Shown: piece by piece, positions 51,291 through 63,087 of the stretch
Layout of the letters: each line of letters opens with the position of its first letter
Numbering within the stretch: position 1 is the first letter of the stretch
Assembly (NCBI GenBank): GCA_949152475.1
Contig: OX424563.1
Span: forward strand, 5,367,001-5,431,000
From: Terebella lapidaria
Taxonomy: Eukaryota; Annelida; Polychaeta; Terebellida; Terebellidae
Direction: 5' to 3'
DNA length: 64,000 nt
Notes under the pieces: model-generated
Told to the model about the DNA's origin: nothing
Seen by the model: only the letters and a program-made list of their open reading frames with translations
Databases searched by the model: none
Position numbers and translations under genes: made by a program

Positions 51291-53483
51291 CCCACCTACC
51301 CCCCCCCCCCCCCTAGGACTCGGAATCAGCAGTCATAACTGAACAAATGGATATAATCCAGGTGATGTGATGTTTTACTTGAAATTATCATGATTACAGT
51401 TGTAACAGTTTTTTTTTCTGGAAACACTCTCTCTTTATTAGTATCTTGTGAAAACCATGTTATACACCTCATTTGCATTTATACAAAATGACCTATTTCA
51501 AATTGTGCCTATTTCTTCGGGCCAAATTTAAAAACTCACTGATTAAAAATATAAAATCATACTTTTAGCACTGCTAGTTCATCAGAAATAACTTCGAAAT
51601 AAATATATAAAATGACTCATTACATCAATCCAACATGGCTGCCTAAATGATCCACAATAATGAGCCACAATAAAAGAAATAAAATGCAGTGTAATTAAAA
51701 TGGACAGGTTTTTTTTGGAACAATATGTTTGAATCAAAAGGAAGAAATTGATATGGTGCGTGTTTTGCTGCCACAGACATAAAAATATCGTTTCATACCC
51801 GGTGAGTGAGAATGAACATATGCAATGAATCCGTTGATAAAGTTCAGGTCATATGTGATCGTGATCACCAAGTGACAAGTCGACACTTCTGAGCTGGTAA
51901 AGCTTATACCATGGCATTATCTGCATAACTCTGTGTAGCACAGGCTATTTTTCCTGTACACCTCATTGACTTCAGTCTTCCTGCAGTCATATAAGATGAT
52001 GTCCATTAGATTTGACGAGTATTCTTAACGGTTGGTCTCTAATTGAAGACATTTCCATTGATGAAATGTCATCCTCGGTCGCTTCGGTTGGCAGTTAACA
52101 CTACGTTTACTCGGCTGTGATGCTGCAACACTAGGCAGTACAAATGTAGTATTTGTAATTCTGATGCAGCAGTGCTCTCTGCGACTTTGTCACAAAACCG
52201 CTGGTATTTCAAGCTGCAATCTCCAAATCTTCAGTACTTCCGAACAATGACACCAATGCTTTCTTCCCCGATGTCTTTTTGTGTCTGGTTCAGAATGGTG
52301 AATATTTTCGCTTGCTCACAGAAGATGCTATGGTGTTCTTTGTTCCTTGACTGCCAAAACCTTCTTTATCCAGAGCGGTGGTAGGTTGTTGATTGATTGA
52401 TTGAACGGATGAACAGCAAATGGTCGCATACATGTTGTTGGACCCAGCAACTCTCGAGACTTTTCCATGGAACGGAGTCGATTCTTCTCTGCTGACTACT
52501 TGGGTTCTGGTAGATCATCTGCGTCCACTTCAGGATGACGACGAACAAGAACCAGTCAGTTTAAACATTACTGTCTCCCTTTAAGCTTTTGGATGATCTA
52601 TCAGTGTATATCTGCAACCAACTCTCTGCTATTGTATAAAGCGTAGCTGGTTGCCTGGATCTTCCAGGTATGCCTCATTTCTCTACTGGTTGATTACTCC
52701 TTTATCAAAATGCACTGGCACGGCAGAAGATGAGTATCAGCTTTGGTTGCTGATACTGAATTCAAATGTGGAACCTCGAGGCCTGGGTGAACCATGGAGT
52801 ACAACACCTTTTAGTTCGGTTCACCGATTCAATAATCACGGGTCCTGATCAGTGTAAAGAGCACTGATGTCAGATTTGAGTCAGATGTAAGACCCAACAC
52901 TTACTGTGGGTTTAAACGTTATGTTCAAGTCAGATTGTGTAACCACCCATCACTCAATTCAGCAGTAACCATTAGAAACTAGTGATCAACACAAGGACAC
53001 TCCAGATACAGGACAAAGGCAATGTCAGAGGTTTTTTTGGACATCATTGATCTCAGAGATAGGGATTTATTCACTAACAATCAATGTATACCATTGTTCA
53101 ATATTGGTATAGGATAACAGCTCGAGATGGAGTCGATGTTGAAAAATTAGGAGAAATTGGTCTGAAATTTCTGAACTCGATGGTTCGGGAAGTCAGTGAG
53201 AAGAAAAACGATGATCGAGCCAGGACACTTTCATCTAGAACAACCATGAAGAGCAAGTATGGAATCAGAGACTGATTACTGTGGGAGAATGTACAGCAGC
53301 TCAGGCAACAAGCAGTGCTTCATATATCCCCTGAGTAGCACATGGGTAGCTGGTTGTATTCCACGATGCAAGTACAAGTACAAGTACTGATAACTGAAAC
53401 AGTAATGTCTTCAGCTCCAGGGAATAGTAGGAAACAGCACTGACAAGGGAATGCACCAACTTGTTGATCCCCTGATCCATTAT

Positions 53484-54200
53484 GCTGAACTATGCTTGAA
53501 ACAGACTTGATGGCATTGTACATGACTTATTTATGGCACCAGAAGCCAACAAGCCAACACAGAAGGTATTATATTCAATATATTGTCGAGAGTTGCCGGG
53601 CCAAATGTATGCGACCATCTGTGTTCATCCTCTCAATACTAGGATGTGACACAACCAGCCCTCTCTTTGGATCGGGAGGAGACTGGAAGCCAAGAAACCA
53701 AAAACCTATGACAGGTTCTGTGAGCAAATGAAGATATTCACAACCTTGGACCAAACAAAGCAAGCCATAACAATTACGGGAGATGAAGCTTTGGTATCAT
53801 TGTACGGAGGTGCTGAAGATGAAGGGATTGACTTCGGATACCATCAGGGGTTTTGTGACAAGGTAGCGAAGAACAGCTCTGCATCGGAACCACAAATGCT
53901 ACATCAGTATGTACCACAGCTTTCGTGTTCACTATCAGGTAATGCAAAGGGCATGAACTTGCAACAACGTGAGGCCAGCTGACTGTGGGTGGTATATCAT
54001 CAACGTCTCCAAATACAGACTGACCTTCCAGCAGGCCCATCAAATCCACTGGATGTCATCTTGTGTCACTGCAAAAAAGACTGCACGAGGAGGTGGACCC
54101 GCAGGAAATATAATACACTGTGCAGTGCATAGATGTGTGCAAAGCTTGACATGCTACAAGCTTTACCAACTCCAAAGTGCCAGACTTGTCACTTGAGGAT
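53484..54200 (+). pseudogene. decayed transposon protein with GCDTTS motif
   Basis: Segments in order, in more than one frame: ILGCDTTSPLFGSG, then FCEQMKIFTTLDQ and LVSLYGG near 53728-53815, then GWYIINV near 53985, and a Cys-rich end LDVILCHCKKDC near 54045-54080. The motif TGCDTTS followed by a C-terminal CXC-like cysteine cluster is known from uncharacterised proteins of invertebrate mobile elements. Several Cys positions of the tail are replaced and the frame shifts more than once, so it is not functional. Earlier parts, perhaps 51.9-53.4 kb, are too decayed to read. The superfamily is not assigned. Confidence 0.55.
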
Positions 54201-54749
54201 GACGACATATAAGCGGAACCCGTGCCCTTTCAACTGGTTGGTTGCAGGTGTTCATTCTCACTGGTTGGTTCTTGAACGATATTTTTGTATATATGTGGCA
54301 AGATTTATCTCATCAATTTATTCCTTTGCTGCAAACACGTTGTTTGGAAAGAGTGTCGGCTTTAATTTTACTGCATTTGATCTGTTCCGTTGTCTCCAGA
54401 CTAGCCAGGCATTCTTATTGGATTTACACGAATGAGCATGGTAATGGTAAAAGTTTTTGTCCATTGATCAACATTCTTATAAAAATATTCCACATTTTGA
54501 AACAAGTGGACTATATCATCTCGGATCCGGGAAATGGGCAAAAAAGTAAATTTTCACAGCCATCCTGTATTAAATGCACATTAGTTACGTTGTATATGAG
54601 ATGGTTTTCAAGAGATATCATAAACAGATTGTACATGGAAATACATTCCCTTGCCTTTAACTCCAAGTGGACCACCAGTTTGCCAGGACTACACATATAG
54701 GTTGAGTTATGAATTCTGAAGGTAAACTTCTGTGTTTTGGTGGGTCATA

Positions 54750-55067
54750 TGGGGAATTGGCACCTTGTGGGTCACTGTATGTAGAATCTGAGTGTCTAAT
54801 TAGCTTCCCCAGGTCACAAAACATAAGAATGGACACCTTATTTGTCTTTGTATGTCAAATATTAAGAAAGTTATGACCATTTCCATATTTTGATACGAGC
54901 GATGGCGGCCATTTTTGGATTTTTGGTCATATTTCTGGGTCCGGGCAAAATCTGGCTTGGTATTGTAGCTAAACTCAATATATATGTACTCAGCCTGATT
55001 TGTACCAATTTTGGTGCTTTTACCACCAAACCCACAATTCTTCTACATATCTGCTGCACTATATGTA
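54750..55067. repeat. right inverted-repeat arm
   Basis: Reverse complement of the left arm; the match fades near 54750 and near 55067. Confidence 0.8.
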
Positions 55068-56674
55068 TGTTATTGGCCGTCTGACATAGGCCTACGATAC
55101 TAACTCCTGACTATGGCGCCGGCAAGAACCGTGCAAAAATTCCCCATTGTAAATATTTCAGTTAGTCTTACCAACGACCCCTTACTGTGGAGGATCGTTA
55201 GTCTTATCAACTACAATTGGATTATCTGTTTCCAGTCAATTAATCGTTCCACCCTGTAGATTTTCTCAAAACAACTCCCTATTCAAACTTCGGCAGCTCC
55301 ATCCTGACTGCCCCATCCAGAATAAAAGTATGACCCACCTCCCCCATTCTGTTGAAAATAGACATATGACCCCAGTTTCCATCAACATTGAATTTGAATT
55401 GGGTTACCGTGGGCTCCAGCCAAGTTTGTGTTTTGATTGCATACACTGTAAGGTACATTGGCATTTGTGGCGATTTTGTCCAAAGATCGCGGCAGGTGGT
55501 TCTCTTGTTTTACGGCCTTTGTTTTGGACGCTTCTGTTCGAAGCACGCGCTGCCTAGCAACGCTCTCCAACTCTCTCGCCCAGTAAGCTATAACAATGGT
55601 CTTACGTCATCTCGTTCGTTTCTCGTGCTCTGGGGTATAAATACTCTAACTGGAGGCGTATTTTTCTGTGAAGTTGTCTCAGATCAAGGCGAGAGAGACG
55701 ACGGAGAGCTCGGCCATGAGCTCTACGACCTCGCTCTGTGGTTAAGGCCCTCGCGGGCCCCTGGGGACAATTTCGATAGGGGGCCCGGGTGGGGAAGACC
55801 TCGATCTGGATCACCGGTCTCCCACCCGGGATGGTGCGACACAGGCTCTGGCGGACTGTCGGGCTGTCCGGGTTTCCATCCCCCGTGGCGGACCGCGGCG
55901 AGCCGGCCTTACAGTTAACACCACGGTGATGATCCTGTATCTGAGTGGTGTCCGCATGTCTGGGCTCGCTGGGCGGGCTGCTACGTGGTTAACGTTCTGA
56001 TGATAGAGTAGAGACTGCGCCCGCAGTGACCCTCGGTGAGCGGACCGTCCGTGAAGATCTGAGGATAGTGGGTGCGCGTCCGCAATGACCTGTGGTGGGA
56101 GGACTATCCTCGAGGATCCCGTATAGCAGACGACGTTAAAACTTTACAGCATTGCTTTTTAGTTTTGAAGATAAAAATCTGAAATTTGGTGGGATTTTTT
56201 TTTCCGACCGCAATTCATTTTATGCACACCTCAAATTTGAAAAAATGCAGATGAAATTCTCGTGTCAGCAAGATAGATCGACATGAAATCAGCACTTGTC
56301 TTGGAACAAATAGGCCTTCCTTCAAATGTAAAACCTACATCATAGAAAGTCTTCGGTCATAGTACATGCTTCGTGCCAGCTATATTCCCTAGCAGTTCGT
56401 ATTTGATAAATACTTTCGAATGTCAACAAATGTCAACTCCGAAAGTTCGCTGATTCGATTTGTGTACTCGTAGTCGTAGTAGTAATTGTGTTTCTCCACA
56501 AAAATTGCAGCTGCATGAGGGATTCTGTTTGTATGTATGTGAATATCAACCTTGGTGGAAAACTGAAGTCCTATGGTCTGATGGTTGTGTGATTTGTAAT
56601 TTGTCTGATTCGCATACCCGTGGACAGTGAGTGAGTGAGGGCAGTTGGGGACAGGTTGGGGAGGTTACCAAGCG
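55068..56674. other. non-coding stretch with GC-rich promoter-like block
   Basis: A TATAAATA box at 55636-55643 is followed by a GC-rich block to about 56130, unlike the AT-rich surroundings. Frames here (up to 176 codons) have no recognisable domain. It could be a repeat terminus or 5' UTR of a retroelement; nothing decisive is seen. Confidence 0.4.
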
Positions 56675-57700
56675 ATCCACTCTTATTTGTCAAACAGGAG
56701 TCAACTTGTCAACATAAACAATGTCTTCTCAGATAAACGTAACATCACTAGTGGTGTCCCCCAAGGTAGTCTGTTGGGACCGTTATTGTATTTATGTTAG
56801 TGTAATGATATGGTAGTGTCAGTCAATTCCAGACTCATCCTGTACACTGACGACAGCATCATTATCACTTCTCATCCTGATCCTAAAGTAGTCGCAAACA
56901 CACTCGAAACAGAACTAAAATCCTGTAACAGCTGGCTCATTGAAAACAAGTTGTCTCTTCACATGGGCAAATGTGAATGTGTCCTTTTCGGCTCTAAACG
57001 TAAAATTACATCTGTTCCCAATTTTCAACTCACATGCAATAACACCACTATCCAGGCCACATCCCACATCCAGTACCTCGAGTCTACAATCGAGAGTAAC
57101 TTGTCTGGTCAAGTCATGGTCAACAACATTATAAAAAAATCCAACAGTAGGCTAAAATTTTTGTACCGTAATGCCAAATACCTCACAACTTTCACCCGCA
57201 AAATTCTCGACTTAGCACTCATCCAAAACACTATCGACTATGCATGCACATCATGGTACCACTCTCTAAGCTCAACATTGAAACATAAACTTCAGATCAC
57301 ACAAAACAAACTTGTCCGTTTCATCATGGGGGAGGGACCTAGGTTTTACGTGGGGCATTTAGAACCTGACCAACTTTCTTTACTCAACATAGACCACAAT
57401 GTATGTCAACTTAGTCTCAATCTTGTCCATAAAATATACTACGATAACGGCCCGTCATATCTAAACAGCTTCTTCACCAAATCAGCTAATACTCATAACA
57501 CTCGTTACAATAACAAAAGCTTCAAACTCCCCACAGTCAATTCGATCACAGCCACATCCTTCTTCTACAATGCAACTAAACAGTGGAACTCACTACCAGT
57601 CTCACTTAAGTCAATCGAACAACACAGTACCTTCAAATCCAAACTCAAACAACATCTACATCTGCGTCAGCTCGAGTCCGGTACATCTGCATTTGTGTAA
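56675..57700 (+). mobile_element. LINE 3' fragment with reverse transcriptase C-terminus
   Basis: Starts within the reverse transcriptase at HSYLSNRSQLVNINNVFSD, then TSGVPQGSLLGPLLYL. An in-frame TAG follows at about 56798, before a 296-codon open frame from 56810 with the catalytic block LILYTDDSII. The canonical box is YADD or FADD, so this copy has Thr in place of Ala. The thumb and C-terminal region (WLIENKLSLHMGKCECVLFG ... TKQWNSLPVSLKSIEQH) matches CR1/Jockey/I-type LINEs. Ends with TAA at 57698-57700. 5'-truncated, fairly young, and not able to make a full protein. Confidence 0.92.
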
Positions 57701-59762
57701 TTCGCTTTACTGCATTTAAAGGGCCATGGACACGAAAAAGTGACTTGTTTTAATAATGAAGTTAAGCATCTACTGAGTATGTAGACAACAGAAATGGTAT
57801 CAATTAGGGCTCGGGTTGTCCAGAAATTGACCTGAGAGCCGTTGCGAGAGATGATTGGCATTTTACGTTCTTTGTGATCTGTGACGTCACGGGGGAACGA
57901 CCGCGCTGGTAAAGACGTTTGTCGTTTGCAGGTGGTTGTTTTATAATTGCGGGTTTTTGGAGGGATTCCATTCATCACTACTATACTATTTATATCATAT
58001 CAATAGGTATGGGAATTTTATAATTATATGCAGCATGGGTAACCGTAGTGTCGGTGAAGGTTCTACACATATCGGGGAGGTGTCGGCCTTTTCTACTTTC
58101 CGAATGATCCATGGCATAGCCAGTTTACACAGACCTGCATGCGCTCAATAATTTTTATCTGTAGTTCAGCGATATACTGAAACGTATCGTGATGAAACTT
58201 GACAAACGTATGCCAATATTTTTGACAGGCCTACTTCACCTGGGAAGCAAACGGCGATTTAATTCTTCCAGCTCAAAAAACCTAGCATTATCAGAGCCGT
58301 AGGCCTATTACCGCACAGGCCAACTAGGCCCAGGCCTAGGGCGCGGAATTTTAGGCGGGCGCCATTTTTCAGAGAACTTTTTTACGCAGATTATCGTTGT
58401 TGTTGAATCGGAATATGATCACGCATACATGATATTCTGCCAATAACCCCCCCCCCCCCTCTCTCTCCCAAAATCTTGAATCCTAATGAAAGCCAATGAG
58501 CCCGCCACAACCAGGCGCAGGGGGCGTGTACGGGAGGGAATGGGGGTGGGGGTAGACGCGGGTTATTCTTGAAAAAAGTATCAATTGTTGCCGTAAAACA
58601 AACATATCCAATACGTTACAGTATATTGAACAGTGTGATTTTCCTGTTAAAAAAAACATTGCAAATATATATCTAGACATAAATCCCCATATACTTCTGC
58701 TGCCCACCACCTAAGAAGAAATCCCTTGAAATGAATGATCTAAAAATCAAGTTGACAGTGTCTAAATCTGGAACATCATCTTGGATTGAGATAATTTGCA
58801 TAAAAAAACGCATTGTCTGAGAAGTTCAAAATTTAAATCGGGAGCGTCACAGAATGCTCCTGCGCATTCAACGAAAGCTTCAGCTGCTTTTGGGGCCCCT
58901 GGGTGGGCCCCAAATCACCGGCCCTGAGTCCACACGCGATTTTCTGCTTAATTTGGGTTAAATTGTGCAATCCTTTGAGAGCAGCATTTTTGTGTGAAAA
59001 AGGCTACACCCAACGTCTTCTTATGCTTCTAGTACACAGTATGCTTCTAAACGGGAATCGATCCCTGAGTTTTCAGTTTTTGGCTGACATGTTGTAGAAA
59101 AACGGTGTGACAGAATTTCAACAATATGAGCCAGAATTTCAACAATATGACTTGAGTAGCCTACGTGTATTGTGTATATCTATACGAATACCAGGAACTG
59201 CGGACATGGCCCTACATCTCAATGAGGGGTTAGTGGGTCGAACCAGAAGGGGAAGGAGGGGGTGCGTTGGCCTAAACGCACAATATCAGAGTTCTTACTG
59301 TCATGAATTCGATTTAATATGCAAAAGAATCGATATTTGAGCGTTTGTTTCAGTAGAGGTCGAAACTGTGATTTTGTGAAAATATTGCCATTATCATTCC
59401 CACTATATAGGTGTGTTGTATACCATTCTGCAGTATAACCATTATGCCTGATCACAGAGTAGGCCTAGCATTCCATGTATATTTTGACCAGTAAACAAGT
59501 CAATCATTTGTCTAATCGCTGGCACATCGAAAAAATAATGTGATTATACCAGTGTTAAAATAATATCGGACACATTCATTTGAATATATCTATTTACCAC
59601 ACCCACCACACCCCCACCCCTCCCTCAAGATCACATCACGGTTTATCCTGTCTGCTTTTTCATCTCCCGGGGAGAAGGGTGTGTGTGTGTGGGGGGGAGG
59701 GGGAGGAGGGGGAAGAGGTATTGGATGTATGTGTGATAGTTTACCGTATCATATCCATAATT
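57701..59762. other. non-coding, repeat-derived stretch
   Basis: Begins with a likely LINE 3' UTR or a separate repeat (AAAGGGCCATGGACACG at 57718). A poly-C run lies near 58448. The block at about 58316-58925 has GGGCCC-rich ends suggestive of a hAT-like remnant, but not convincingly. A G-rich (GT, GGGGA) run lies near 59679-59718. Confidence 0.5.
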
Positions 59763-59791
59763 GTATCCCCCGAACAAAGTTCGGCGGATAC
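59763..59791. repeat. 29-nt terminal hairpin with AAA loop
   Basis: Arms GTATCC/GGATAC outside and CGAAC/GTTCG inside, loop AAA, with one weak pair between them. Confidence 0.85.
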
Positions 59792-59836
59792 TATGGATTT
59801 GGCTTCGTCGTCCGCGTCCGCATCCGCAGAGATTTT

Positions 59837-60200
59837 CTTGTGAACGCGCTACAGGCCGCAATTCCCACCCGATCACCATTATTTTTTGCAGGCACATATA
59901 TAATGGTAATATCCCGACACCAATCGATTTAGGTTGCCTTGGCAACTGAATTGGTCGTTTGGGGACACATTTTGCACTGAAAACAGCCTGTTTGAGACAC
60001 ATGGCTTGTGAACGCGCTACAGGCCGCAATTCTCACCCGATCACCATTATTTTTTGCAGGCACATATATTATGGTAAGATCCCGACACCAATCGACTTTT
60101 GTTGCTGTGGCAACTGAATTGGTCGTTTGGGGACACATTTTGCATTGAAAACAGCCTGTTTGAGACACATGGCTTGTGAACGCTCTACAGATTGCAATTT
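59837..60200. repeat. ~168-bp tandem units
   Basis: CTTGTGAACGCGCTACAGG starts at 59837 and 60005, and a variant starts at 60173; spacing is exactly 168 both times. Confidence 0.9.
59933..59946. promoter_or_regulatory. X-box-like palindrome inside a mobile repeat
   Basis: GTTGCCTTGGCAAC has two perfect inverted RFX half-sites. The next repeat unit has GTTGCTGTGGCAAC at 60101-60114. Confidence 0.35.
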
Positions 60201-60414
60201 TTGACGAATCTCGATAATATTTGGAAGTGTTGTTGGGAAGGGCTGTCACACGAAGCCAATCGTTTTTTAGAATGATCATGTAAATATTAATATGTTAACA
60301 GCCTAACTTATTACAGAATTTTGAAATATCCATTTTGACATGTACGATCATTCCAATAGCCTGTACAATGGAAGGTAATGACACTGGTTTCTTGTTCAGA
60401 ATGGAGAACTGAAG

Positions 60415-61015
60415 TTTTCAGTGAAAACAGGACAATATTACTGAATAAGTTAACATTAGTTTTACTAGTTAAGTCTATTATTGTCCACAATAAAAATAGT
60501 TAAGACGAGAAACGTTTATTATTAAGCTCAACAAGGTAAAGGTTTTGTCCAGTACAGATTTCATGGGTGTAACTGAATAAGTTAACATTATTTTTAATAG
60601 TTAAGTCTATTATTGACCACAATAAAAATAGTTAAGACAAGAAATATTTATGATTAACCTCAACAAGGTAAATGTTTTGTCCAGTACAAATTTCATTGGT
60701 CTAACCGAATGAGTTAACATTATTTTTACTAGTTAGGTCTATTATTGACCACAATAAAAATAGTTAAGTCTATTATTGACCACAATAAAAATAGTTAAGA
60801 TGAGAAATATTTATTATTAAGCTCAACAAGGTGAAAGTATGTCCAGTACAGATTTCATGGGTGTACTGAATAAGTTAACATTATTTTCACTAGTTTAGTC
60901 TATTATTGACCACAATAAAAATAGTTAAGACAAGAAATATTTATTATTGGGCTCAACAAGGTAAAGGTTCTGTCCAGTAGACATTTTATGTCTGTATCCA
61001 AATAAGTTATCATCT
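60415..61015. repeat. ~131-bp tandem array
   Basis: Repeated units with GTTAACATTATTTTTA, CTATTATTGACCACAATAAA and CTCAACAAGGTAAAGG. It is the same family as 43485-43990 in the other orientation. One unit has a short internal duplication near 60740-60800. Confidence 0.9.
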
Positions 61016-62409
61016 TTTTAGATGATGTTGGTTTTTTTTGGATTTTTGAATTTTTTCTTTTGTTTACATTCTTGAAAGTGCCACTTGGAACCACAACAGG
61101 CTATTCAACTGTGGCTAATTGGGAGGGCCCGGGGCCCGTTGGGAGGAAAATGACGCCCGTGTACCTAATCATGGTTAATGTAATAAGTTATTAGCGATAA
61201 TAATCCCAGGAGACGTGTGTTCCGACCGTTTTTTTTTTTGTATGTCACCGTTTCATACCCATCACCACTCCCGTTTTGATCTCCACTGGAACAGTGCTTT
61301 CTTGCAATCATATGCACTCAAAGTTTTGGATATACATTCCGCACAATATATAGATACAGTATGGTATTGCAACAATGAAAGACAAGTTGATACGGCAACA
61401 TAATAATTATGTGTTAGTGGTGGTATTCCATATTCCAGTGGGCAAATTCAATTCTCGTGTGGCCCCGATAAGCAGTCACGGCAGTCGGCCCGCCAGCCAG
61501 AGAGTCACTGAATTGTCCAATCGGGAAGCTGTCTTGGCGGACACACCCACATGTTTATGAAATACACGTGGATATAATGATATGCAAATGATCACGTGAG
61601 CGAGTCCCGCCAATTAGCGTACTGCCCCAAAAAATTGCTGCAGGGTCAAGGTCAAAATGCCAGCCGCCAAGAGATCGTCCAACCATAGAACTCCCAACTG
61701 AGTGCGGTATTTGTGGAAATACTTGTTACGACCCAAATAAATGGTCTTTTCTATGACTCTTTCCTACTTCACTGGTAATACTTCATAAAAATATCACCAC
61801 CGAAAGCTTGTTTATGGGGGAATTTAATTAAAAATGCCATTGAAGTGAAGCGAGATTTCAACGAGATTTGACTAAAAGGAACAGTCGGAAACAAACAAAC
61901 AAAACTTGGCAGATTTGCGGAGCTTTTACATGGGAAAAAACTTAGTTTCCTCCTAAAATAAGCAGAAACAAATGGATACTAGATCTAGCACTTTTATCAT
62001 GTTTATGATAGTTTCATATTGCCGACGAGAATTGTCAGTGCTGATTTTGATAGCAGTCACACGAGCGGCGATTCGGGGTGGGGGGTGTGCCTGGGCTACT
62101 TCAGTATTTGGCAGCTGACACTACACACTGCACACTGACACAACATGTACGCTGATCTACAAACCAACATTTGGGCAAGGAGAAACATGATCGCATTGAT
62201 GAAAAAAGCTTTCATACATGTCATGAATTATTTGAAATGCAGACAAGTTACTGAAATGTCTCTGCAGTACAAATCAAAACACTGAAAAAAAATCCATAAA
62301 GAAATTTAAATCTAAGACTAAAGCTCAAAAAACATTGTGCCTCCTAAATCAGAAAAACATAATCAGAACCTTGAAAATCTTACACATTGGTCCCAAAAAT
62401 AGTCGGGTG
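61016..62409. other. non-coding stretch, no gene recognised
   Basis: AT-rich, only short frames. CAGGGTCAAGGTCAAAATG near 61640 is another AAGGTCA-containing phrase. Confidence 0.55.
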
Positions 62410-62500
62410 ATTTTTAAACGTGTTCAACAAGGTAAAGCTTCTGACTTGTAGAGATTTCATGGCTGTAACGGAATAAGTAACATTAGGTTTATTTTATACA
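62410..62500 (+). repeat. isolated partial unit of the ~131-bp repeat
   Basis: TTCAACAAGGTAAAGCTTCT and GGCTGTAACGGAATAAGTAA match the array phrases, then the match stops where GC-rich retroelement sequence begins. The retroelement may have inserted here. Confidence 0.6.
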
Positions 62501-63087
62501 TCACCAATCTAAACTACTACATGCTCCTTTTCGATCCTTTGGATCGTTCTGGATAGAAATTCGCGTACTGAAAGCAAGGCACGATCGTCTGCCTGCATGA
62601 CTCGAGCGCTCCTTTTGCCGCCAAAACCGCCGCGCATATGCGCGCGCAGCTGCGCAGAAGCTTCACTTTTCTGTCCACCGCCATTTTTGCTTGGCAGCTT
62701 TGGATTTTGGTTCCCGGTGAATTCGTAGAATTTAGTCTGCAAACTAGACTTTTGCGATATATTCTTACGGAATTTCACCTGCCACGTTCATAGACATCGT
62801 TTTGTGTCTATTTGGATAAGTATTGGTCGATAGTTTGTTACTTGCTAGATCGTCAGCGATTGGTATAGCCAGTTCACCCTATTATCGTCCATCCGTCGTA
62901 CTTGATAGTGTACTTGTTGTTTACATCTATCAATAGTTCTACGTTAATTTTCTACTGTATATATTGTGTATACGTATACTGTAGTTTATATATTCGTAGT
63001 CCTCTTAGGGTTCTTTTTCAGCGCGGTCTCAGGTTTGCGTATTTTGCCCGCCCTGTTACTGTGTGTGGTTAGTTCCCTTGTGTGATC
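62501..63087 (+). mobile_element. 5' non-coding end of a DIRS-like retroelement
   Basis: Base composition shifts to GC-rich from about 62520 and leads into ORF1 at 63088. In DIRS elements an inverted terminal repeat precedes ORF1; the matching end lies outside the window, so the left boundary is approximate. Confidence 0.4.

Larger units (their letters stand above)
50966..55067. mobile_element. ~4.1 kb region bounded by long inverted repeats
   Basis: The arms 50966-51290 and 54750-55067 are inverted copies of each other with scattered differences; shared phrases include GTGGGTTTGGTGGTAAAAGC and ACAATACCAAGCCAGATTTT. Between them lies a decayed protein remnant on the + strand (53484-54200) of a type common in invertebrate mobile elements. 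The simplest reading is a degenerate DNA transposon with ~320-bp terminal inverted repeats. Alternatively, two copies of a short repeat landed in opposite orientation. No target duplication was identified. Confidence 0.5.
59763..61015 (+). mobile_element. largest copy of the hairpin-ended tandem-core repeat
   Basis: Order: the 29-nt hairpin (59763-59791), a short GC-rich lead with CGTCGTCCGCGTCCGCATCC, two ~168-bp units and part of a third (59837, 60005, 60173), a spacer, then four to five ~131-bp units (about 60415-61015) with CACAATAAAAATAGTTAAGA. No coding capacity. The 168-bp units carry X-box-like palindromes. This architecture is typical of non-autonomous Helentron/pearl-like elements of bivalves; that assignment is inference. 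Confidence 0.7.

Noticed and set aside
55388-55918. 176-codon open frame
   Set aside because: Lies in a GC-rich block where stops are rare; no recognisable domain.
58316-58925. hAT-like element with GGGCCC-rich ends
   Set aside because: The end sequences match only loosely and no 8-bp target duplication was found.
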